Source: Pseudomonadota bacterium
GTDB taxonomy: Bacteria; Pseudomonadota; Gammaproteobacteria; SZUA-229
Assembly: GCA_015222915.1 (NCBI GenBank)
Contig: JADFWE010000123.1
Location: 1-10,278, forward strand
Length of the DNA: 10,278 bases
Direction: 5' to 3'
The translations under genes and the position numbers were made by a program. Position 1 is the stretch's first letter, and every line of letters starts with the position of its first letter. The notes under the pieces were generated by a model that was not told the DNA's origin, made no database searches, and saw nothing but the letters and a program-made list of their open reading frames with translations. Positions 5,192 to 10,278 of this stretch are shown piece after piece.

Positions 5192-6679
5192 GTGATATCT
5201 ATCCGTTCATCTATCCGTTCATCCATACCAGGACCACTTGCTGCCGTCATGTCATGGATTCTTCTGTCTGCTTTTATCGCCGGCCTTATCTCCGGCTGCG
5301 GTCAGGGTGATGGCGAATCGGTTACGGAGCTGCCGTTGGATGTGCAGGAATCTTCACCGCAAAGAGGCCCCGTTCCTGTTGCCTCACTGCTGCAAAAGAT
5401 AAAGCAGCGCGGCAAACTCGTGGTACTGACCACCAACTACCCGACCACCTATTACTACGATCGTGACAATCAGCCCGCCGGACCTGAATATGACATGACG
5501 CAGTCTTTTGCCAGGTCACTGCAACTGGACGTCGAGTACAAAGTCTACGATTCCACCAGTGAGGTGATCCAGGCCTTGCGCCGTAATGAAGGTGACATCG
5601 CCGCCAGCGGTCTGACGGTTAACGACAGGCGGATGATAGAATTCGACTACGGGCCGAGCTATCAGGAAACGCAGGAATACCTGGTCTGTCACCGCAACCG
5701 CAAGCCGATCATGAGCAAGTCTGATCTGAAAGGGGTCGAGCTGGTGGTCGCCGCGGATAGCAATTATATCGAATCACTCAGTGAATACCCGGAACTGACA
5801 TGGGTGGCCGATACGCATGTGAATACAGCGGCCTTGTTAAAAGAGGTGTCACTTAAGAAGGTCGAGTGCACCATCAGTGATTCAACCCTGTATGACATTG
5901 AACGCCGTTATTTTATCGAGATACAAAACAAATATACGCTGGCGAGAAAATCTGAACTGGCGTGGATGCTGAACAAAAACAGCGATCAGTTAAAACAGGC
6001 GATCAACGACTGGTTTGACAGCTATGAGAAAGAGGGAGATCTTGCCCAGGTGATGGACAAGTATTACGGCTATGTGGAGATATTTGATTATGTCGATACG
6101 CACAAGTTTCTCGCCAGGGTCAAAACCCGGCTGCCAGAATATAAAGACTTTTTTATCGATGCAGCGACAAAAAACGATATCGACCCCAGCCTGCTGGCGG
6201 CGCAGAGTTACCAGGAATCACACTGGAACAGGAAGGCTAAGAGCCCGACCGGGGTGAGGGGCATCATGATGCTGACTCAGCCGGTAGCAAAATCGTTAGG
6301 TGTTACTAATCGCCTGCATGCCAGACAGAACATCTATGCCGGGGCAAAATTTCACGCCAAGATGAAGAAGATGGTCGAACATGTCGACGAACCCGACCGG
6401 AGCTGGCTGGCACTGGCAGCCTATAATGTCGGTCGCGGACATTTTCGTGATGCCCAGGCACTGGCAAAAAAACTCGATAAAGACCCTGATCGCTGGAGCG
6501 AGATGAAACTGGTGCTGCCACTGTTAAGCGACAAGAAATACTATAAGGACCTGCGCTACGGTTACGCACGTGGCGGCGAACCAGTGATCTATGTTTCGAG
6601 GATCCGCAGCTATGATGAACTGCTGCATAAGCACTTTGGTGAAAAACTGGGTGAGATCGCTAAAAATGATGTTAGATAG
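5192..6679 (+). CDS. mltF: MltF-like membrane-bound lytic murein transglycosylase (lipoprotein)
   Basis: A two-domain protein of 515 residues when numbered from an upstream TTG at 5132. A GTG at 5192 (495 residues) gives a more normal lipoprotein signal: basic RSSIRSS, hydrophobic AAVMSWILLSAFIAGL, lipobox ISGC (Cys56 in the long numbering). An ATG at 5249 is also possible, and ribosome binding sites are weak at all three. Residues 85-315 form a family-3 solute-binding-like domain (GKLVVLTTNYPTTYYY, GPEYDMTQSFA, GDIAASGLTVNDRR). Residues 335-500 form a lysozyme-like SLT domain with catalytic Glu362 in QSYQESHWN, GIMMLT (377-382), AAYNVG (429-434) and YGYARGGEPVIYV. It cleaves peptidoglycan glycan strands to 1,6-anhydro products at the inner face of the outer membrane; the first domain of MltF modulates the second. 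Domain order and length fit the family. A 12-base tandem repeat lies at the start of the signal sequence. Confidence 0.9.
   Translation: MISIRSSIRSSIPGPLAAVMSWILLSAFIAGLISGCGQGDGESVTELPLDVQESSPQRGPVPVASLLQKIKQRGKLVVLTTNYPTTYYYDRDNQPAGPEYDMTQSFARSLQLDVEYKVYDSTSEVIQALRRNEGDIAASGLTVNDRRMIEFDYGPSYQETQEYLVCHRNRKPIMSKSDLKGVELVVAADSNYIESLSEYPELTWVADTHVNTAALLKEVSLKKVECTISDSTLYDIERRYFIEIQNKYTLARKSELAWMLNKNSDQLKQAINDWFDSYEKEGDLAQVMDKYYGYVEIFDYVDTHKFLARVKTRLPEYKDFFIDAATKNDIDPSLLAAQSYQESHWNRKAKSPTGVRGIMMLTQPVAKSLGVTNRLHARQNIYAGAKFHAKMKKMVEHVDEPDRSWLALAAYNVGRGHFRDAQALAKKLDKDPDRWSEMKLVLPLLSDKKYYKDLRYGYARGGEPVIYVSRIRSYDELLHKHFGEKLGEIAKNDVR
5197..5229. repeat. 12-bp tandem repeat in the signal-peptide region of mltF
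   Basis: ATCTATCCGTTC is repeated exactly (5197-5208, 5209-5220) and followed by a degenerate third unit beginning ATCCATACC. In frame it encodes repeats of Ser-Ile-Arg-Ser, which adds basic residues to the n-region of the lipoprotein signal. Confidence 0.6.
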
Positions 6680-6699
6680 TAGGGTTGCTGCTCAGCTGC

Positions 6700-6722
6700 A
6701 CTTATAACTTAAAACTTATAAC
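6700..6722. repeat. Short direct repeat between converging genes
   Basis: ACTTATAAC occurs at 6700-6708 and 6714-6722 in the 58-base gap between the converging mltF and tail-sheath genes. No hairpin with a U-tract is visible here, so neither gene has an obvious intrinsic terminator. Confidence 0.4.
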
Positions 6723-6737
6723 GTCACTTCTGTGTCC

Positions 6738-8252
6738 TTAAACCCCGGCCCGCTTTTCGATTTTTATCACGGTGAATTCTGCTGGTTTCAGCAGTGCGAA
6801 GCCGACGTTAACCACGACCCGCATATTATCTAGATCTGACTGCGTCATGGTGTCGCCCAGTCCGCAGTGGACAAAATAAGCTTCCTCGGCTTTAGCCCCC
6901 TGTAATGCTCCTGAGCGAAACAGCTCGAACAAAAAGTTCTCGATACTGCTTTTTAATGATGACCATAATCGTGGATCATTCGGTTCAAATATAACCCAGT
7001 CGGTTCCATTGTCGATGCTTTCTTTAATCATTATCGTCGTACGCCGTACGGCGATATAGCGCATATCGATACCCCTGGTATTCGCCAGTGTGCGTGCACC
7101 CCATAATACACGGCCAACCCTCAACCCCATATCCCGAATACAGTTGATGCCCGGCGGGCTGATCTCTTCCTGCACGTGACTATCTACCCTGAATCTGAGT
7201 GAAACACTGCCAGTAAGCTGTGCCTCGATGCCTGCTGGCGTCTTCCAGACACCACGCTGTTTATCGATCTTTGCCCACATGCCAGCCGCGATAGCAGAGG
7301 GCGCGAGATAGATTTTCTTGCTGATGGTAGGGTTTGCTGAAGAGCTGTATAAAGAATTGTTCATGCCGACCCACGGATAATAAAGAACCGAGTAACTCGA
7401 TGCAGGTAACGCCATCCTCTCTACGTGGCGTGCATTCGTCAGCTCAGCATCTTTCGGCAGGTCGATAATGACGACGCTGCTCTGGGTGTCATCACAATGG
7501 GTGAGCGTTGCGCTGATGATCTCGTTACCCGAACCGTCAGCCGCCCATACTTGCCCGGGTAAGACAATAATACTCACATCCTGAACTTTGATAAGGCTGC
7601 GGTTATAAAAATCTCTAAAGTCAGATGGGGAGGGAGATGATTGAGAGCCGCCCTGCAAGGCGATGCCTTCAATATCGGTGGCTTGCGGGAGGGTAGAAGT
7701 ATCGTCGATATCTGCACTGACAAGAGCAGACTGGCGGCTGAGTACATTACCGACGAAGTTTTCTGATGATGCCTGCAAAGAGAGTGATGCGTATTTCTCG
7801 TTGGCATAGAAAACACCGGTGTTATTCCTGGTGCCGATCTCCAGGTTGAAAACAGCACTTTCCTGATCGGTTTCGCTGATGCGAACATAGAGGCGATTAC
7901 CCCAGGGGCCATCACCATTTGCCGTAATCCTCATACCGCCTAAAAGAACTGATGCTGTAGATGAATTGTTGGAGAGCGGGAACACGTAACATCGATCGCC
8001 CCCATTGAGAAAGAAGGCCTGAACAGCCAGTCCCATATCATCACCTGAAGATAAAACAGGGCCAAATCTGCCCAGGTAGTCTCGAAAGCTGGTAAATGCT
8101 GTGACCTTATCAGGGTCAAACCGGTCAGCAGCAAGGCTGTTCCGTTGCGTGATGCCGACAAAAGCCGTGGTAGAGGTGCTGGCCCTCTCAATGGCGTGAG
8201 CTTTCGACGTTATCTCTTCTATATAAACACCGGGCGCTAGATGTCTTGGCAT
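6738..8252 (-). CDS. Contractile tail sheath protein (phage or eCIS type), orphan
   Basis: 504 residues, full length for a phage or extracellular contractile injection system (eCIS) sheath. Family landmarks: N-terminal LAPGVYIEEI (5-14) then STSTTAFVG; SFRDYLGRFG and FFLNGGDRCYV (about 55-90); a divergent central protruding region (about 110-220); DVSIIVLPG; YYPW (291-294); and the conserved C-terminal handshake domain with GVWKTPAG (334-341), GINCIRDMGLRVGRVLWGARTLA (368-390), YIAVRRT, DWVIFEPND, LWSSLKSSIENFL, LFRSGALQGAKAEEAYFVHCG and PAEFTVIKIEK. Sheath subunits form the helical sleeve that contracts to drive the inner tube. A strong AAAGGAG (8259-8265) with a 6-base spacer fixes the ATG start. 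The frame is intact. No tube, baseplate, spike, AAA+ or capsid gene lies beside it: mltF converges from one side and hipBA diverges on the other. A type VI TssC identity is unlikely, given the PGVYIEE start and this C-terminus. What it assembles with is unknown. Confidence 0.9.
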   Translation of the reverse strand: MPRHLAPGVYIEEITSKAHAIERASTSTTAFVGITQRNSLAADRFDPDKVTAFTSFRDYLGRFGPVLSSGDDMGLAVQAFFLNGGDRCYVFPLSNNSSTASVLLGGMRITANGDGPWGNRLYVRISETDQESAVFNLEIGTRNNTGVFYANEKYASLSLQASSENFVGNVLSRQSALVSADIDDTSTLPQATDIEGIALQGGSQSSPSPSDFRDFYNRSLIKVQDVSIIVLPGQVWAADGSGNEIISATLTHCDDTQSSVVIIDLPKDAELTNARHVERMALPASSYSVLYYPWVGMNNSLYSSSANPTISKKIYLAPSAIAAGMWAKIDKQRGVWKTPAGIEAQLTGSVSLRFRVDSHVQEEISPPGINCIRDMGLRVGRVLWGARTLANTRGIDMRYIAVRRTTIMIKESIDNGTDWVIFEPNDPRLWSSLKSSIENFLFELFRSGALQGAKAEEAYFVHCGLGDTMTQSDLDNMRVVVNVGFALLKPAEFTVIKIEKRAGV

Positions 8253-8460
8253 TTTTATCTCCTTTCAGATTACCTCATAATAACTAACTACGTTTGAATT
8301 ACCAGTCCTCATTTTCACCGGGCTGCCCAGGAGGATAGCGCGCGTTGCCTTATTGATTAGTCTGTCGTGCGATCTGGTCGGCGGGCATAGCGAACAAATG
8401 CTTCTCTAAAAACTGATTTGCAGCAATCATTGACCATAATTAAGTGAGATCTCCTCTAAA

Positions 8461-8480
8461 AATTATCATTTGCGATAATT
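8461..8480. promoter_or_regulatory. Distal hip operator palindrome (O1)
   Basis: AATTATC-N6-GATAATT with perfect 7-base half-sites. The half-sites and spacer length are identical to the copy at 8565-8584. The core TATC...GATA resembles the half-sites of the E. coli HipB operator (TATCC-N8-GGATA), although the spacing differs. It is inferred to bind the HipB homologue encoded at 8586. Confidence 0.65.
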
Positions 8481-8490
8481 AGTGCTACTA

Positions 8491-8519
8491 TTTAACACAC
8501 TATTAACATTAATGATAAT
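8491..8519 (+). promoter_or_regulatory. Predicted upstream hipBA promoter
   Basis: TTTAAC (8491-8496, 4 of 6 to TTGACA), a 17-base spacer, then GATAAT (8514-8519, 5 of 6 to TATAAT). The -10 hexamer doubles as the right half of the degenerate third palindrome, so repressor binding there would block polymerase. Confidence 0.35.
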
Positions 8520-8520
8520 A
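8501..8520. promoter_or_regulatory. Degenerate middle hip operator (O2)
   Basis: TATTAAC-N6-GATAATA has the same architecture as the two perfect operators, matching 5 of 7 bases in the left half-site and 6 of 7 in the right. Its centre is 40 bases from O1 and 64 from O3. AT-rich background makes a chance match possible. Confidence 0.35.
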
Positions 8521-8527
8521 ATATAAA

Positions 8528-8556
8528 TTGCTTTTTATGCTAATTTTTTATAGAAT
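8528..8556 (+). promoter_or_regulatory. Predicted proximal hipBA promoter
   Basis: TTGCTT (8528-8533), a 17-base spacer, then TAGAAT (8551-8556, 5 of 6 to TATAAT). Transcription would begin near 8563, directly at the proximal operator, giving a leader of about 23 bases before hipB. The -35 is weak (3 of 6). Confidence 0.4.
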
Positions 8557-8564
8557 TAGGCATC

Positions 8565-8584
8565 AATTATCACAAGAGATAATT
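8565..8584. promoter_or_regulatory. Proximal hip operator palindrome (O3)
   Basis: A second perfect AATTATC-N6-GATAATT, ending one base before the hipB ATG. It covers the predicted transcription start and the ribosome binding region (AAGAGAT), so repressor bound here would occlude initiation. In the RNA the same palindrome could also form a 7-bp hairpin next to the start codon. Confidence 0.65.
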
Positions 8585-8585
8585 T

Positions 8586-8831
8586 ATGAATACCCAACTA
8601 CACGAGTTAGTCATTGAAGCCCTTGATGCCGCTAAAGCACAAGGTTTGACCCAAAAAGACCTCGCGGAAATATCTTCGCTGGACGAGGTTGGTCTGTCAC
8701 GTCTGAAAAAAGCCAATGATGCCAGGTTCAGCACACTGGAAGAGCTGGGCAAAAGTGTCGGCAAAAAACTTATCTGGGTCGACGATAAAACCAGTCTTCC
8801 CGAACTGGTAAGCAAAGGAAAACTTTTTTAG
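8586..8831 (+). CDS. hipB: HipB-like antitoxin, XRE-family DNA-binding protein
   Basis: 81 residues, close to E. coli HipB (88). The helix-turn-helix runs from LTQKDLAEISSLDEVGLSRL (21-40), followed by the stabilising helix FSTLEELGKSVG and a short beta-type end KLIWVDD that commonly builds the HipB dimer interface. By homology it binds its operators as a dimer, represses the operon and holds HipA inactive on DNA. Two perfect palindromes directly upstream are the expected targets. Only a weak ribosome binding site (AAGAGAT) precedes the ATG. The hipA gene follows after 64 bases, whereas hipB and hipA are often tightly packed or overlapping. Confidence 0.85.
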   Translation: MNTQLHELVIEALDAAKAQGLTQKDLAEISSLDEVGLSRLKKANDARFSTLEELGKSVGKKLIWVDDKTSLPELVSKGKLF

Positions 8832-8857
8832 CGTCCGATAATGGGATTGGCATCAAC

Positions 8858-8895
8858 AGAGCCGGGTAATAGAGCTGGCAATAGAGAACCAGATA
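8858..8895. repeat. Imperfect tandem repeat in the hipB-hipA gap
   Basis: Three related units beginning AGAG and ending in AAT: AGAGCCGGGTAAT (8858-8870), AGAGCTGGCAAT (8871-8882) and AGAGAACCAGATAAT (8883 onward), the last running into the hipA ATG. No strong Shine-Dalgarno is present before hipA, so the repeat may have formed within, and weakened, the leader of the toxin gene. Confidence 0.4.
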
Positions 8896-10260
8896 ATGAA
8901 AGATCGTAATGCTGTCATCTGGACACGTCTTGGTGCACAGCCCGTTAAAATGGGCACGCTGGTGGTCACCGATAAAGAAGCCCGCTTCAGTTATGAATCT
9001 GATTACGACAAAACAGGCCTGCGCGGTTTAGGACTGGTTTATCCCCCCGACGTTTTTACCAGCACCAACGTACGTCAGCGTACCGAGTATTTCGATTTCC
9101 ACCCACCGATAAAATCACTGGTGCCTTCACGTGAAGAGCGCAACTTTCAACGTGCGCTGTTATTAAAATATCTCGAAAAAATCAATGTGAAACCGGAGCC
9201 GGGTTTTGATACCGACTGGAACATCCTTATCCATGCAGGGCATGGTGCTATCGGACATATCGATGTGTTCGAAAGTGATGAAGCGGCAAATCAGTGGTAC
9301 TCAACACCCTCAAAAAAAGGACTGGTCGAACTGGATGACAAGTTCGGTTTCAGTCTGAAAGAGTTCATGACATGGTTCGACGGTGATGCCGAACTGCTCA
9401 TCGACATCCTGGGCCCGACGCCTACAGTAGGCGGAGCGATCCCCAAGCTGCCACTATCGATAGACCGTAACGGCTGGGATGGCCGCATCGGCCTGCCGAC
9501 CCGGTTCGGCGATACCGGCCGCACCGACATCTTGCTCAAACTGGAAAACAGCGCGCAGTATCCCGGCATCATCGAACTTGAGACGCTGGGCCTGGATATT
9601 CACCGGGCAGCCGGTTTCGACGTGCCGCGTTACTGGCCGGTAAGAGTAAAAGATCTGAATGCACTGGCCATAGAGCGTTTTGACCGGGCCGAAAACGGCA
9701 GCACCGTCTTTATGGAATCCATCTACTCGGTACTGGCTTCTGGTAATGACCAGATAACCAACCACTACAGCACCACCTATGATCACATCGGTGCGGCGAT
9801 AGACAGCCCGGCCATACAGATAATCACGGATCGTAAAGCAGCTAAAAAACATCTGTTAGATCGACTGATACTGGCCATGCTGACCGGTAACGGTGACCTG
9901 CACCTGGAAAACCTGTCCATCATCGAGCAGCAGGGCAAACTGGGCTTCAGTCCGGTCTATGATCCGGCACCGATGCGTGCATACTCGATCCATAATGCAT
10001 TGTTTCCAACAGGTATGGGTTTTGGTGATTATGGTGATGAGGTCAACGGCGAGTCCATCGGTTTTAAAAATGCCTATAAGCGTTTCAGAAAAAACCTGGG
10101 TATCAGCAAAACAACAATGCAGAACTCGATCGAACACCTGTTAACAGTAACGGATGATTATGCAAAAAGGATCGATACGCTGGAAACACTGCCTGCCGAG
10201 AATAAAGCAAACCTGATCAAGATCCATCAGGATATTCGTCGGAAGTTTGAGGGGTTTTGA
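8896..10260 (+). CDS. hipA: HipA-family serine/threonine kinase toxin
   Basis: 454 residues, similar to E. coli HipA (440). The N-terminal subdomain (AVIWTRLGAQPVKMGTLVV, then GLRGLGLVYPPDVF) is the usual HipA_N part. The kinase core shows a glycine-rich loop TPTVGGAIPKLPL (175-187), DILLKLE with Lys215 (ATP contact), YPGIIELETLGLDIHRAAGFDVP with Glu227, GNGDLHLENLSI with catalytic Asp334 and Mg-binding Asn339, and VYDPAP with Asp356 (metal-binding Asp). By homology it phosphorylates an aminoacyl-tRNA synthetase (GltX in E. coli) or a similar target, halting translation and promoting persistence; the target here is unknown. In place of the autophosphorylated Ser150 of E. coli HipA this protein has Thr177 (and Thr175), so silencing may use threonine or may not occur. 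The frame is intact to TGA at 10258. It is co-oriented with hipB and probably in one operon. Confidence 0.9.
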   Translation: MKDRNAVIWTRLGAQPVKMGTLVVTDKEARFSYESDYDKTGLRGLGLVYPPDVFTSTNVRQRTEYFDFHPPIKSLVPSREERNFQRALLLKYLEKINVKPEPGFDTDWNILIHAGHGAIGHIDVFESDEAANQWYSTPSKKGLVELDDKFGFSLKEFMTWFDGDAELLIDILGPTPTVGGAIPKLPLSIDRNGWDGRIGLPTRFGDTGRTDILLKLENSAQYPGIIELETLGLDIHRAAGFDVPRYWPVRVKDLNALAIERFDRAENGSTVFMESIYSVLASGNDQITNHYSTTYDHIGAAIDSPAIQIITDRKAAKKHLLDRLILAMLTGNGDLHLENLSIIEQQGKLGFSPVYDPAPMRAYSIHNALFPTGMGFGDYGDEVNGESIGFKNAYKRFRKNLGISKTTMQNSIEHLLTVTDDYAKRIDTLETLPAENKANLIKIHQDIRRKFEGF

Positions 10261-10278
10261 GAGCATTAGACTTTCAAC

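Larger units (their letters stand above)
8253..8585. promoter_or_regulatory. AT-rich divergent control region between sheath gene and hipBA
   Basis: This 333-base stretch has no reading frame worth calling. The sheath-proximal half (8266-8400) is of ordinary composition and shows no clear minus-strand promoter by eye. The hipB-proximal half (about 8440-8585) is strongly AT-rich and holds the palindromes and promoters listed separately. A partial direct repeat, CTCTAAAAA-N-TGATTTGC / CTCTAAAAA-N-TATCATTTGC, spans roughly 8404-8473. Confidence 0.5.

Noticed and set aside
6680..6737. Bidirectional terminator between mltF and the sheath gene
   Set aside because: Only a direct repeat (ACTTATAAC twice) is visible; no stable stem followed by a U-tract on either strand.
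6738..8252. A prophage or type VI secretion locus
   Set aside because: Only a single sheath gene is present, with no integrase, capsid, terminase, tube or baseplate; the sequence has phage/eCIS sheath landmarks rather than TssC ones.
8461..8584. CRISPR-like array formed by the repeated palindromes
   Set aside because: Only two perfect 20-base palindromes with irregular intervals, placed at a promoter; operator sites explain them better.
9454..9852. Minus-strand open frame of 132 codons within hipA
   Set aside because: It is antisense to the kinase core; no motif or start signal.

Overview
The window looks like chromosomal DNA from a gammaproteobacterium of moderate GC. The main evidence is an Rsd/AlgQ-family sigma-70 regulator, a lineage-restricted family, backed by a lipoprotein MltF-type transglycosylase, a DUF938/METTL26 methyltransferase and a HopJ-family protein, all of which fit free-living gammaproteobacteria. 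I cannot name the genus. There is no rRNA, tRNA, CRISPR array or recognisable insertion sequence.

Layout. Bases 1-135 are intergenic and hold a short 8-bp periodic repeat and a terminator-like hairpin for a gene to the left of the window. Two minus-strand genes follow: the Rsd/AlgQ homologue (136-624, with a good promoter of its own) and, upstream of it, an unfamiliar secreted protein that looks like an outer-membrane beta-barrel (737 to about 1642). Reading the other way is a DUF938 methyltransferase (1779-2402). Two small plus-strand genes come next: a 64-residue Cys-rich protein with a strong ribosome binding site (2655-2849) and a small protein with two membrane segments (about 2945-3235). 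A structured non-coding stretch ends in a clean intrinsic terminator (3382-3414). A HopJ-family gene (minus, 3462-3890) is divergent from a metallo-beta-lactamase-fold lipoprotein (plus, 3953-5053), which is followed by an MltF-like lytic transglycosylase lipoprotein (plus, about 5192-6679).

The right third is accessory in character. A complete contractile tail sheath gene (minus, 6738-8252) stands alone: no tube, baseplate, spike, ATPase or other sheath gene lies next to it. Divergent from it, across an AT-rich 333-bp control region, is a HipB/HipA toxin-antitoxin pair (8586-8831 and 8896-10260). That region carries two copies of the same perfect palindrome, AATTATC-N6-GATAATT, with centres 104 bp apart, plus a degenerate third copy that overlaps a predicted promoter. 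This is a good candidate for a looping autorepressor circuit. The HipA homologue has all the kinase residues I looked for, but carries Thr where E. coli HipA has its autophosphorylated Ser150.

How the genes work together. Several products act at the envelope (barrel, MBL lipoprotein, MltF), but apart from hipBA I see no proof of a shared pathway. The most unusual points are the orphan sheath, the hipBA operator architecture, and the two small plus-strand genes with the structured RNA-like region that follows them.
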